Source: an uncultured beta proteobacterium (GTDB lineage Bacteria; Pseudomonadota; Gammaproteobacteria; Burkholderiales; Burkholderiaceae_C). Taken from it: 51,391 nucleotides of DNA. The translations under genes were made by a program, and so were the position numbers. Below the pieces are notes generated by a model. The model searched no databases, was not told the DNA's origin, and saw only the letters and a program-made list of their open reading frames with translations. This document shows positions 33,818 to 43,567 of the stretch, in pieces. Position 1 is the first letter of the stretch. Every line of letters starts with the position of its first letter. The stretch is from assembly GCA_903864505.1 (NCBI GenBank), contig CAIPGC010000093.1:1-51391 (forward strand), read 5' to 3'.

Positions 33818-35071
33818 TCACTCTGCCCTGGTCGACGCTGCGCGCAATTTGTCTTTCTTGCTGGGGCGTTTGCCTTTGATGCCCCCGGTGCCGGGGACGC
33901 CGGACCGGTCCACGGGCCCGGGCTCTGCAGCGGTTGTAGGGTCGAAGCCGGCGACGACTTCTCGCGGCACGGTGAGGCGCTGGCGGCGTTCGATCAGGCC
34001 GAAGTGCGCCTCGGATGCCGGGCTGACGAAGCTGATCGCCAAACCGCTGGCGCCGGCGCGACCGGTGCGGCCGATGCGGTGCACGTAGTCGGTGGCTGAA
34101 CGGGGCAGATCGTAGTTCACCACCACGGGCAGTTGCGCTATATCGAGCCCGCGCGAGGCCAGATCGGTGGTGACCACCACTTCCCAGCGCTCGTCCTTGA
34201 ATTCGGCCAGCACTTGCTGGCGCGCTCCCTGGCTCAGGTCACCGTGGAAGGGTGTGGCAAAAATGCCTTGCTTGTAGAGCTTTTCTGCCACCCGTTCGGC
34301 GCTGTACTTGGTGGCTACAAACACCAGGACGCGGCTCCAGCCGTTGTCCTTGATCAGCTGGCACAGCAGTGGCGTGCGTTGCGCGGCATCGACCGCAATC
34401 GCGCGCTGGAGAATGGTGGGCTCGTTGGCTTGTGTAGCGGGCACCTCGATGTGCACCGGTTCGCGCAGCAGCTGGTTTGCCAGCTTCTGCACCGCCGGCG
34501 AAAACGTGGCCGACAACAGCAGATTTTGTCGTTGCACCGGTAACTGCGCCAGCACCCGCACCAACTCCTGGGCAAAACCCATGTCCAAAAGGCGGTCGGC
34601 TTCGTCCAGCACCAGAGTGGCGACACTGCCCAGCCTGAGCGCGTTGTGGTCAAGCAGATCGAGCAAGCGCCCTGGCGTGGCCACCACGATGTCGGCACCG
34701 CCGCGCAGCCCCAACATCTGCGGGTTGATGGACACACCGCCAAACACTACCACGATCTTGAGCGGGTGACTGAGGTACTGTCCCAGGCTGCGCAGCACTT
34801 CACCGACCTGTGCTGCCAGCTCCCGGGTCGGGACCAGCACCAGCGCGCGTACGCGCCGTGGGCGGTGCCCGGGGTCGCTTTGCAATGCCTGCAGCAGTGC
34901 CAGGCCATAGGCGGCCGTTTTGCCGGAACCGGTCTGGGCGCAACCCTGCACATCGCGGCCGCCCAGGATCGCGGGTATGGCTTCGCTCTGGATCGGGGTG
35001 GGTGTGGTCAGTCCCAGTTCGTGCGCAGCGCGAACCAGGGTGGCCGGCAGACCCAGCGCGGAGAAAGGCAT
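33818..35071 (-). CDS. DEAD-box RNA helicase, RhlE-like
   Basis: ATP-dependent RNA unwinding, in ribosome assembly or RNA decay. All helicase motifs are present: Q motif (TPIQSEAIP), I AQTGSGKT, Ia PTRELAAQ, II DEAD, III SAT, V RGLDI, VI HRIGRTGRAG. The 417 residues are short, with a basic C-terminal tail (KGKRPSKKDKLRA) typical of RhlE-type proteins. It follows an HDOD gene by six bases on the same strand and is therefore probably part of the HDOD-nth-HDOD-helicase unit. Confidence 0.92.
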   Translation of the reverse strand: MPFSALGLPATLVRAAHELGLTTPTPIQSEAIPAILGGRDVQGCAQTGSGKTAAYGLALLQALQSDPGHRPRRVRALVLVPTRELAAQVGEVLRSLGQYLSHPLKIVVVFGGVSINPQMLGLRGGADIVVATPGRLLDLLDHNALRLGSVATLVLDEADRLLDMGFAQELVRVLAQLPVQRQNLLLSATFSPAVQKLANQLLREPVHIEVPATQANEPTILQRAIAVDAAQRTPLLCQLIKDNGWSRVLVFVATKYSAERVAEKLYKQGIFATPFHGDLSQGARQQVLAEFKDERWEVVVTTDLASRGLDIAQLPVVVNYDLPRSATDYVHRIGRTGRAGASGLAISFVSPASEAHFGLIERRQRLTVPREVVAGFDPTTAAEPGPVDRSGVPGTGGIKGKRPSKKDKLRAASTRAE

Positions 35072-35077
35072 CGCCCG

Positions 35078-35890
35078 TCAGCCCTGCAACATGGAGGTAT
35101 CGCTGAGGACATCCGCCTGCGGCATGCTGGCACCGAGTTTTTGCAGGTCAAGTTTCAATGCCATGACCAATGTGACCGGCAGTGCTTCCAGCGCTTTCGC
35201 GTTGGCCACCGGCGCATCGGCCAGCAAGGCTGCAAGGTGAACGACCGCCCCCAGCTTCGAAAACTCGGTGCCGGGTGTCGACTGCGTGCAGGTTCCCAGC
35301 GCATCGCTCAACTCCGTGGGAAAGTCCCAGCGCCTGGCCAATTCCGCGGTGATCTGACCTTCATCAAAACCGGCCAGTGTGCGCTCGCGCGTCCAGCGTT
35401 CTCCTGGCGCATGGGGATTTTGCTCGATCTTCTGCACGATTTCCGGGTGGCGCTGGGCGATGACAAGCTCACCCAGGCGCAGCATCATGCCGGTCAGCCA
35501 AGCCTGCTGCTCATCGATCTGGATGCTGGCAGCAAGCCAGCGCGCGTAGCCGGCACACACCATGCTGCTGCGCCAGAATTCGAGCCGGTTCAGTCCGTTT
35601 GGAAGTACAAAGACGTTGGCCATGCAGATTGACAGGGCACGGGCGCGGATTTGCGACAAGCCCACAACGCTGACCGCATGGTCGAGCGTATCGACGCTGC
35701 GCGAAAGGCCAAAAATGGCGCTGTTGGCCATGCGCAGGAGGGTAGCGGTCAGTGCTGGGTCACGGGCAATCACATCGCGCACCGTGGTCACGTCAGCGTC
35801 TTCGTCATTCAGGGTACGAATCAGTGCATGCGCCACCTCAGGCATCACCGGCAGTTTGACCGACTGCAAAAAGGGAGCGATTTCTGCCAT
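35078..35890 (-). CDS. HDOD-domain protein, copy 1
   Basis: HDOD is a degenerate HD-like output domain used in signalling, without evident catalytic HD residues here. The conserved starts are LPVMPEVAHALIRTLNDEDADVTTV and VIARDPALTATLLRMANSA, followed by LTGMMLRLGELVIA. The 270 residues form essentially one domain. Start ATG 35890 (MAEIAPFLQSVKLP). It closely resembles the HDOD protein at 36570-37373 over its whole length, so the two are paralogues flanking nth. It lies downstream of nth and just before the helicase. Confidence 0.87.
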   Translation of the reverse strand: MAEIAPFLQSVKLPVMPEVAHALIRTLNDEDADVTTVRDVIARDPALTATLLRMANSAIFGLSRSVDTLDHAVSVVGLSQIRARALSICMANVFVLPNGLNRLEFWRSSMVCAGYARWLAASIQIDEQQAWLTGMMLRLGELVIAQRHPEIVQKIEQNPHAPGERWTRERTLAGFDEGQITAELARRWDFPTELSDALGTCTQSTPGTEFSKLGAVVHLAALLADAPVANAKALEALPVTLVMALKLDLQKLGASMPQADVLSDTSMLQG

Positions 35891-35931
35891 AGTGCGTTGA
35901 GTGAAATGGCCGATGCAGTAACACTGCACGG

Positions 35932-36573
35932 CTATTGTGGTGCTGAGGCCTTGAGTTTATAGCGACAAACGTTCGAAACTGCGCAATTCCAGCATTGCGG
36001 TGTGCGGGCCTTGCAGATATAGCGTCCGTGCAGAATCAGCCAGTGGTGCGCATCGACCAGATAGTCCGCCGGGACGCGCTGCAGCAGATTGCGCTCCACT
36101 TCCAGCGGACTGGCTCCCGGCGCTATGCCGGTGCGGTTGCCCAGCCGAAACAAGTGTGTGTCAACCGCCATGGTGGGTTCGCCAAATGCCACGTTGAGAA
36201 CCACGTTGGCAGTTTTTCGTCCGACTCCGGGCAAGGCTTCCAGCGCTGGGCGGCTGCGGGGAACCTGCCCGCCATGGAGCGCCACGAGCATGGCGCTGGT
36301 CTGCAACAGATGACGTGCCTTGCTGTGGTACAGACCAATCGTCCTGATGTGCTGCTCCAGTCGGTCCAGGCCCATATCCAGCATCCTTTGGGGAGTGTTT
36401 GCCACGACGAACAAGCGACGCGTGGCCTTGTTGACCCCCACATCCGTTGCCTGTGCCGACAGCAGCACGGCGACCAGCAACTCAAACACGGAGCTGAATT
36501 CCAACTCGGTCCGCGGATGCGGATTGGCCGCCTTGAGCGTGGCGAAGAAGGATTCGATATCGGCAGGCGTCAT
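35932..36573 (-). CDS. nth: Endonuclease III
   Basis: DNA glycosylase/AP lyase that removes oxidised pyrimidines. The helix-hairpin-helix LPGVGRKTANVV contains the catalytic K120; the catalytic acid is D138 (VDTHLFR). The 4Fe-4S cluster cysteines are C187, C194, C197 and C203 (C-x6-C-x2-C-x5-C). The 213 residues are complete. Its start overlaps the stop of the upstream HDOD gene by four bases, so translation is coupled. Confidence 0.96.
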   Translation of the reverse strand: MTPADIESFFATLKAANPHPRTELEFSSVFELLVAVLLSAQATDVGVNKATRRLFVVANTPQRMLDMGLDRLEQHIRTIGLYHSKARHLLQTSAMLVALHGGQVPRSRPALEALPGVGRKTANVVLNVAFGEPTMAVDTHLFRLGNRTGIAPGASPLEVERNLLQRVPADYLVDAHHWLILHGRYICKARTPQCWNCAVSNVCRYKLKASAPQ

Positions 36574-37373
36574 CCGAGTGCCACATTCAGAAACGTGGAT
36601 TTATCGGGAACGGTCTCTCGCATCCAGTCAAGGTCGAGCTTGAGTGAGTCGATCACTTCCACCGGCAGGGTGTCGAGTGCAACTGTCGCTTGGGGTGCCT
36701 CGGCCAGCAGGGATGCCAGGTGCAGCGCGGCTCCCAAACGCGAAAATGCCTGTTCCAGCAGCGGTTCTGCGGAGCGCTGCAGTGCCTGCACCATCTGCAT
36801 GGGAAAGTTCCATCGCCGTGCCAGTTCAGCTGTGATTTGACCCTCACTAAAGCCAACCAGTTGTCTTTCACGCCGCCAGCGGTCGCCGGGGTGCATCGGC
36901 AGCTTTTCAATCGCCTGCAGGCTCTTGGGTTCGGCCTGCGCAATCAAAAGTTCACCCAGTCGCAGCATCATGCCGGTTAGCCAGGCAAGCTGTGTGTCGA
37001 TGCCAAGCCCGCTCGCCAGCCACTGCGTGTAGCCGGCGCAGCCCATGCACGACTGCCAGAACGCCTGTCGATCCAGGCCGGGCAGGATGGGAAACGCTCC
37101 TGCCATGCAGGCCCCCACTGCCAGGGCACGCACCCGTGCCATACCGACCAGGGCAATCGCATCATCGAGCGTGCCGACACCGCGTGGCAGGCCGAACTGG
37201 GCGCTGTTGGCCAATTGCAATAGTTTCGCGCTGAGCGCCGGGTCGCGGCCAATGATGGTGCACACCTCCTGTACCGACACCGAGTCCTGGTTCAGCGAAT
37301 TAATCAGATCGTGGGCCACCTCATTCATGGAGGGCAGACGAACGGTCGAAAAAAAGGAATCGAGACTGGACAT
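36570..37373 (-). CDS. HDOD-domain protein, copy 2
   Basis: Second HDOD protein, 267 residues from ATG 37373 (GAGGAG ribosome binding site). It carries the same signatures as copy 1: LPSMNEVAHDLINSLNQDSVS, IIGRDPALSAKLLQLANSA, then LTGMMLRLGELLIA and EGQITAELARRW. Single-domain, cytoplasmic, no output domain attached. It is the first gene of the minus-strand unit and is divergent from the aminotransferase gene 66 bases away. The function is unknown. Confidence 0.87.
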   Translation of the reverse strand: MSSLDSFFSTVRLPSMNEVAHDLINSLNQDSVSVQEVCTIIGRDPALSAKLLQLANSAQFGLPRGVGTLDDAIALVGMARVRALAVGACMAGAFPILPGLDRQAFWQSCMGCAGYTQWLASGLGIDTQLAWLTGMMLRLGELLIAQAEPKSLQAIEKLPMHPGDRWRRERQLVGFSEGQITAELARRWNFPMQMVQALQRSAEPLLEQAFSRLGAALHLASLLAEAPQATVALDTLPVEVIDSLKLDLDWMRETVPDKSTFLNVALG

Positions 37374-37439
37374 GAATCTCCTCGTGCCTTGGAAGTCAAT
37401 CGGCGACAATTTACCCTAAACCACTGAAAGTCCTACGCC

Positions 37440-38633
37440 ATGCAATTTGCGGATCGCCTCAACAACGTCGAAACCTCTGCCATCCGGGAACTCTTCAAAC
37501 TGCTGGGCAAGCCCGGCATCATCAGTTTTGCCGGTGGATTTCCCGATAGTGCCATGTTTGATGTGGAGGGAATCCGGCAAGCGTGCAACCGGGCGCTGAC
37601 CGAAGAGCCGGGCGCGGCCTTGCAGTATGGCGCCACCGAGGGTTACCAGCCGCTGCGCGAACAACTGGCCGCGTTCATGCAGACCAAGGGGGCCACCGAT
37701 GTAGCGCCCGAGCAACTTATCGTCACCACCGGCAGCCAGCAAGCGTTGGATTTACTGGGCAAGACCATGATCAGCCCGGGCGACAAAGTGATTGTTGAAG
37801 CGCCCACCTTTCTAGCCACCATCCAGTGCTTCAGGCTCTATGGCGCGGACTTGGTCAGCGCTCCCATCGATGCGCATGGCGTGCAGACCGATGCGCTTGA
37901 GCAGCTGATCGTGCAACACAAACCGAAGCTGATTTATCTGATTCCTACCTTCGGAAATCCGAGCGGAGCCATGCTGAGTCTGGAGCGCCGGAAAAAGGTG
38001 CTGGAACTGGCCGTCAAGTACCAGACGCTGGTGGTGGAGGATGACCCGTACGGAGACTTGTATTTTGGCGAAGTACCACCGCCCTCGCTGTTGGCGCTGA
38101 GCGGCAGCGTTGCCGGCAGTCGCGATCTTCTGGCGCATTGTGGCTCGCTGAGCAAGGTGCTGTCGCCGGGCCTGCGTGTGGGCTGGATGATTGCTCCGCC
38201 GGAATTGCTGGCCAAAGCCACCATGTGCAAACAGTTCAGTGATGCCCACACCAGCACCTTCGCCCAGGCGACCGCGGCACAGTACCTCAAGGCCGACCGC
38301 ATGCCTGCGACGTTGGCCCATGTGCGCAAGGTATACGCCGAGCGTGCTCTGGCCATGGGCAAGGCGCTACGCAAGGAACTCGGCGATGCCATTGACTTTG
38401 TGCAGCCCCAGGGGGGCTTGTTTGTGTGGGCGCGCCTGACTGGCGCAGCAGGCAAGATCAGCGATGGCGCTGAACTGGCCAGGCGTGCGGTCGAAAAAGG
38501 CGTTGCCTTTGTGCCGGGAGTGCCGTTTTACGCCAACAATCCCGACCGTTCCACCCTGCGACTGAGCTTTGCAACGGCCGATGTGGCAAAGATTGAAGAG
38601 GGGCTTGGACGCTTGGGGCAGGCGGTTTTTTAA
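37440..38633 (+). CDS. PLP-dependent aminotransferase, class I/II
   Basis: Fold-type I aminotransferase of the group near 2-aminoadipate and aromatic/valine aminotransferases; the exact substrate is unknown. PLP lysine K239 in SLSKVLSPGLRVGW; NPSGAMLS and EDDPYGDLYFGE are the cofactor-region motifs. There is no N-terminal GntR domain. The 397 residues are complete. The ribosome binding site is poor. It is divergent from HDOD copy 2 and stops next to the convergent NAD-GDH gene, with which it may share glutamate metabolism by location only. Confidence 0.9.
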   Translation: MQFADRLNNVETSAIRELFKLLGKPGIISFAGGFPDSAMFDVEGIRQACNRALTEEPGAALQYGATEGYQPLREQLAAFMQTKGATDVAPEQLIVTTGSQQALDLLGKTMISPGDKVIVEAPTFLATIQCFRLYGADLVSAPIDAHGVQTDALEQLIVQHKPKLIYLIPTFGNPSGAMLSLERRKKVLELAVKYQTLVVEDDPYGDLYFGEVPPPSLLALSGSVAGSRDLLAHCGSLSKVLSPGLRVGWMIAPPELLAKATMCKQFSDAHTSTFAQATAAQYLKADRMPATLAHVRKVYAERALAMGKALRKELGDAIDFVQPQGGLFVWARLTGAAGKISDGAELARRAVEKGVAFVPGVPFYANNPDRSTLRLSFATADVAKIEEGLGRLGQAVF

Positions 38634-41600
38634 TCAGGCAAGGTGGCGTAACTCGCGCAGCGCCACAGATACCGGTGCCAGATCGGGCGCTTGGGTACCG
38701 ATGGTGGTCAGTAGGCGGCGCAGGCGCTCGATCGACGCACGATGCGCTACCAGCCAGGCCGACAGTTCTTCGTTGGCTGTGAGCTGGCTCAGCGTGATTT
38801 GGCGTGCAATGGAGTAGACGTCGTCGCGCGCGCTGCCGCGCGCCTGGGTTTGCCACAACGTGTCGGTAGCAAGCCGATTGATTTGGGTACGCCATTCGGT
38901 CAGGCTAAGCTCCGATTCAACTCCGAAGTAGGCTCTGGCAGCCTGCTCCAGACTGGTCTTGGCACTTTGTGCCAGATCGACCAGGTCCAGCGCCGGAAAG
39001 ATGAACTCCAGTGCGGACAGGTTTTGCGCCAGCGCGGCCTCCACGCCGGCGGTGATCAGCGCATCAGTGACTTCCTGCCATTTGTGTTGGGCGCTCTGGG
39101 GCAACCAGTCAGACAGGTGGACGCGCAGCTCACGCGCCGCCGGTTGGTAGCGCTGGATCAGCGTGGGCAGATCGGTGCCCTGCGCGCGGATGCGCAGAAT
39201 CCAGCGGGATGCGCGTTGGGCGATTGCCACGAGCTTGCTCAGCAAATCCAGCTGCAGTTTGGCATCGACCTGGTAGTCCAGCGCATCAATCTGGTCCCAC
39301 AGCGGCTCAAGATCAAAAATTTCGCGTGCCAGCGTGAACGCCCGCACCACGTCGGCAGTGGATGCTGCCGACTCTGCGGCCAGAAAGTTGATGAAAGTCG
39401 CCCCCGTTCGGTTGAGCACCGTGTTGGTGATGTAGGTGGCGATGATCTCGCGCTTGAGCGGGTGGCTTGAAATTTCCGTTTCAAATTTCTCTGTCAGCAC
39501 CTGCGGAAAGTAGGCCCTCAATGCCCGGCTGTAAAACGGATCTTCGGGCAGGTTGCTGATCAGCAGGTCGTCAAAGACCGCCATCTTGGCGTAGGCCAGC
39601 AGGACCGCGTTTTCCGGTGCGGTCAGGCCCTGTTTCTTCGCGCGTCGGCGCGCGATTTCCTCATCGGTGGGCAGGAATTCGATGGCGCGGTTGAGTCGCT
39701 TGCCGCCTTCGAGCCACTGCATCAGGCGCTGCTGACCGTCGAGCACATACAGCGGGCGGTGTCCCGCAATGTCGAGCGCCTGGGTCTGGTAGTAATTGTC
39801 CTGCAGCACCAACTTGCCCACCTCTTCGGTCATGGAGGCCAGCAAGTCATTGCGTTGCTTGAGTGTCAGGTCGCCGGCCTCGACGACAGCACCCAGCAGG
39901 ATCTTGATGTTGACTTCGTGGTCCGAACAGTCGACACCGGCCGAGTTGTCGATGGCATCGGTGTAGATCAGACCGCCCTGTTGCGCGAACTCGATGCGGC
40001 CCATCTGCGTGCAACCCAGATTCCCTCCCTCGGCAACCACCTTGCAGCGCAGGTCTGCACCATTAACCCGAAATGCATCGCTGGCCTTGTCGCCGACCTG
40101 GGCGTGGGTTTCAAAACTCGCCTTGACGTAGGTCCCAATGCCGCCGTTGTAGAGCAGGTCCACCGGTGCTTTCAGGATCGCGCGCAGCACTTCCACGGGC
40201 GCCAGTTCTTCAGCATCCACGCCCAGCACGGCGCGCGCCTGCGAGCTTAAGGGAATTGACTTGGCGCCGCGCGGGTAAACACCACCGCCCTCGGACAGCA
40301 GGTTCTTGTCGTAGTCGTCCCAACTCGAACGCGGCAGATTGAACAGACGCGCTCGCTCAGTAAACGAGCGCGCGGCGTCAGGACTGGGGTCGATGAAAAT
40401 GTGGCGGTGGTCGAACGCCACCACCAGCTTGATGTGCTCCGACAGCAGCATGCCGTTGCCAAACACGTCGCCCGACATGTCGCCAATGCCCGCCACGGTG
40501 AAAGCAGCGCTCTGGGTGTTGTGATTGATGCTGCGGAAGTGGCGTTTTACCGCCTCCCAGGCACCGCGTGCAGTGATGCCCATTTTCTTGTGGTCATAAC
40601 CCACCGATCCGCCCGAGGCAAAAGCATCACCGAGCCAGAAGCCATAATCTGCCGAGACACCGTTGGCGATGTCGGAGAAGGTGGCGGTTCCCTTGTCAGC
40701 CGCAACCACCAGATAGGGGTCATCCCCATCATGGCGCACGACGTTGGCGGGTGGCACCACTGCGCCTTTGACAATGTTGTCAGTCACATCCAGCATGCCG
40801 GAGATCAGGTATTTGTAGCAGGCGATGCCTTCGGCCATCCAGGCCTCGCGCTCGGACACGGGCGGCGACTTCTTCGGGAAAAAACCGCCTTTCGAGCCCA
40901 CCGGAACAATCACAGTGTTCTTGACCTGCTGTGCCTTCACCAGACCCAGAATTTCGGTGCGGAAGTCTTCGCGCCGGTCAGACCATCGCATGCCGCCGCG
41001 CGCGACCCGGCCCATGCGCAAATGCACGCCTTCCATGCGTGGCGAGTAGACCCAGATTTCATAGAGCGGCTTGGGCTCGGGCACGCCCGGAACTTCGCGC
41101 GGATTGAGTTTGAAGCTGATATAGGGTTTGGCAAGGCCCGCGCTATTGGGCTGCCAGGCGTTAGTGCGCAGCGTAGCCTGTATGGTCGAGACAAACTGGC
41201 GCAGGATGCGGTCTTCGTCCAGGCTTTCGACCCGGCGCAGGTCGGTATCAATGGCTTGAAGTAGCTGCTTTTGTCCGGCGCTGCGGTCACCTGCATAGGC
41301 TGTGTCAAAGCGCGCCTTGAAGAGCCCGATAATCAATTGCGTGATGGTTGGATGCTTGTGCAGAGTGGCCTCGACGTAGCTCTGGCTGAAAGCAAAGCCC
41401 AACTGTTTGAAGTAGCGGGTGTAAGCGCGCAGCACCGTGATGGCGCGCGCGTCCAGTGTGGTGTTGAGAACCAGCTGGTTGATGTCGTCGCTTTCGACCT
41501 CACCGCGCCAGGCCTGGGTGAACAGATCCTCGAAACGAGTTTTGATGGTGGCCAGGTCGGCATCAGTGCTGAGCTGCAGCCCCAGATCGTGAATCCAGAG

Positions 41601-43400
41601 CGTGGCACCGTCCTTGTTGCTGCCGATGTCGTAGGGATGTTCATCGAGTACCCGCGCGCCCATGCGCTCGAGCACTGGCAGGGAATCGGACAGTGCGACC
41701 TTGGCGGTGTTGTACATCTTGAAGCGCAGTGTGCCGGTCTCTGCATTGAGCGGACGATAGAGCCTGACGGCAAGCGGCATTGCCGCCGACAGACTGGCCA
41801 GAATGTCGGCATCTTCTGCTGCAACGGCAGGCACAAAGTCTTCCCGGTAGGCGATCGGAAATGCCTGCGCAAAGCGGTGTGCCAGCGCCAGGCCGGGGCC
41901 TTCTCCGTGGGCGCGCAGCATCTCGTTGGCACAGTCGTCTTCCCAGCGCTGGGTCAGTCGCGTGATGCGGGCTTCCAGTGCGGGCAAGTTCACGTTTTGC
42001 GGTGCATTTTCCTTGGCACGCACGAGGTAATGGATGCGGGCCTGAGGGCTGTCCGTGAGCATTGGCGTGAACTCGATCGACTGGCCATCCAGTGCCGCCA
42101 TCAATTCCTGGCCGATCTTGATGCGCAGCTCGGTATTGAAGCGTTCGCGCGGTACAAATACCAGCGCCGAAGTGAAGCGGCCAAAAGGATCGCGCCGCAC
42201 AAACAGGCGGGTGCGCTGGCGCTCCTGCAAGCGCAGAATGCCGATCGCATGCTCAGTCAGGGTTGCCGTATCGATCTGGAACAGCTCGTCGCGTGGGTAG
42301 ACCTCGAGAATGGAGTGCAGCGACTTGGCGGCGTGGCTGTCGGGCACCACACCGGCGGCCTGCAGGACGGCGGCGACCCGGCTGCGCACCTGCGGAATGT
42401 CCCCTACGGGGGCGAGGTAGGCAGTAGCGGTATACAGCCCCAGAAAACGGGCCTCACCCACGACGCTTCCGTGCGCATCAAAACGTTTCACGGCAATATA
42501 GTCCAGCCAGGCCGGGCGGTGCACTGTGGCGCGCGTCATGGCTTTGGTGACCAGCACCAGTTCATTGGACTCAAGCAGTGCAATCGCTTCCGGGGGCAAT
42601 CGGGTCTGTGTCGTTTGCACGGTGCCGCGCAGAATGCCAAGGCCGGACTCGGGGCGCGCCACCAGGCTGACCGCGTCACCGTTGCGTATGAGGTCATAGT
42701 CGCGTGCACCAAGGAACGTGAAGTGCCGGTCTTCCAGCCAGCGCAGGAAGTCCACACCTTCCTGTCGCCCAGCCGCCGACAGCGCGGATCCGGATGCCGC
42801 CGCGGCCATCGCCTGTGCGCGTTCCAGCATCGGTTGCCAGTCTTCCACAGCCGCACGCACATCGCCCAGGACGCGCGCCAATTCGTCAGCCAGAACCTGC
42901 TGCTCGGCGCTGGAAACGATGCGATCACATTCCACCAGAATGAGCGACTCCACCGGGTCATGCTTGCCGGCCGCGGTGGCAGCTGTGACACTGCCTATGG
43001 TCTGAACCTTTCCATGCGAGTCGCGCGTGACGCTCATCAGGGGGTGAACGATCCAGTGCGCCGTGCGGTTGCAACGGTTGATCGCCATGGTGACCGAGTC
43101 CACCAGGAACGGCATGTTGTCGTTGACGATCTGAATCACCGTATGGTCGCTGACGAACCCATCTTCGGACAGGGTGGGATTGAATACCCGTACCTTGGCG
43201 CTGTGCACGGCGCGCGGCGTATCCAGCAGGCGCCAGTGGGCATCGGCAATGGCATACAGGTTTGCAGGTCCGCGCGCCGCAATCTCGTCGGGATCGGTAT
43301 TGTCAAAGTACGCTGTTACGAATCCGGCTTGGCGACCGCCCGAGGCTCCGGCATGCTCGTGGGTGTAGGCCAGCAGTTCAGCGAGATGGGAAGTAGTCAT
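38634..43400 (-). CDS. NAD-dependent glutamate dehydrogenase, large (180-kDa) type
   Basis: Oxidative deamination of glutamate to 2-oxoglutarate, mainly catabolic. Large NAD-GDH of the GdhB/Gdh2 type: a long regulatory N-terminal part (about 1-700), then the catalytic domain with GGMRWSDRREDFRTEILGLVKAQ, VPVGSKGGFFPKK (substrate-binding Lys) and the Rossmann region. Length is 1588 residues from ATG 43400, which has GGAG; the frame stays open to 43535 but the added residues have no family character. It is convergent with the aminotransferase and divergent from phoD. Confidence 0.93.
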   Translation of the reverse strand: MTTSHLAELLAYTHEHAGASGGRQAGFVTAYFDNTDPDEIAARGPANLYAIADAHWRLLDTPRAVHSAKVRVFNPTLSEDGFVSDHTVIQIVNDNMPFLVDSVTMAINRCNRTAHWIVHPLMSVTRDSHGKVQTIGSVTAATAAGKHDPVESLILVECDRIVSSAEQQVLADELARVLGDVRAAVEDWQPMLERAQAMAAAASGSALSAAGRQEGVDFLRWLEDRHFTFLGARDYDLIRNGDAVSLVARPESGLGILRGTVQTTQTRLPPEAIALLESNELVLVTKAMTRATVHRPAWLDYIAVKRFDAHGSVVGEARFLGLYTATAYLAPVGDIPQVRSRVAAVLQAAGVVPDSHAAKSLHSILEVYPRDELFQIDTATLTEHAIGILRLQERQRTRLFVRRDPFGRFTSALVFVPRERFNTELRIKIGQELMAALDGQSIEFTPMLTDSPQARIHYLVRAKENAPQNVNLPALEARITRLTQRWEDDCANEMLRAHGEGPGLALAHRFAQAFPIAYREDFVPAVAAEDADILASLSAAMPLAVRLYRPLNAETGTLRFKMYNTAKVALSDSLPVLERMGARVLDEHPYDIGSNKDGATLWIHDLGLQLSTDADLATIKTRFEDLFTQAWRGEVESDDINQLVLNTTLDARAITVLRAYTRYFKQLGFAFSQSYVEATLHKHPTITQLIIGLFKARFDTAYAGDRSAGQKQLLQAIDTDLRRVESLDEDRILRQFVSTIQATLRTNAWQPNSAGLAKPYISFKLNPREVPGVPEPKPLYEIWVYSPRMEGVHLRMGRVARGGMRWSDRREDFRTEILGLVKAQQVKNTVIVPVGSKGGFFPKKSPPVSEREAWMAEGIACYKYLISGMLDVTDNIVKGAVVPPANVVRHDGDDPYLVVAADKGTATFSDIANGVSADYGFWLGDAFASGGSVGYDHKKMGITARGAWEAVKRHFRSINHNTQSAAFTVAGIGDMSGDVFGNGMLLSEHIKLVVAFDHRHIFIDPSPDAARSFTERARLFNLPRSSWDDYDKNLLSEGGGVYPRGAKSIPLSSQARAVLGVDAEELAPVEVLRAILKAPVDLLYNGGIGTYVKASFETHAQVGDKASDAFRVNGADLRCKVVAEGGNLGCTQMGRIEFAQQGGLIYTDAIDNSAGVDCSDHEVNIKILLGAVVEAGDLTLKQRNDLLASMTEEVGKLVLQDNYYQTQALDIAGHRPLYVLDGQQRLMQWLEGGKRLNRAIEFLPTDEEIARRRAKKQGLTAPENAVLLAYAKMAVFDDLLISNLPEDPFYSRALRAYFPQVLTEKFETEISSHPLKREIIATYITNTVLNRTGATFINFLAAESAASTADVVRAFTLAREIFDLEPLWDQIDALDYQVDAKLQLDLLSKLVAIAQRASRWILRIRAQGTDLPTLIQRYQPAARELRVHLSDWLPQSAQHKWQEVTDALITAGVEAALAQNLSALEFIFPALDLVDLAQSAKTSLEQAARAYFGVESELSLTEWRTQINRLATDTLWQTQARGSARDDVYSIARQITLSQLTANEELSAWLVAHRASIERLRRLLTTIGTQAPDLAPVSVALRELRHLA

Positions 43401-43567
43401 GAAATCTCCGTATTTCTTGATAGTGCGACCGATTCTAGGCAGCCTACGATTCGGCGTGTAGCGATTGCCACCACGGTTCATAGGCTTATGCAGGAGTTGC
43501 ATTACAGCAGGTACAGCGTGAAACAATGGACACACGGCAAAAATTTTCCGCTGCTTTTGGAGCCATC

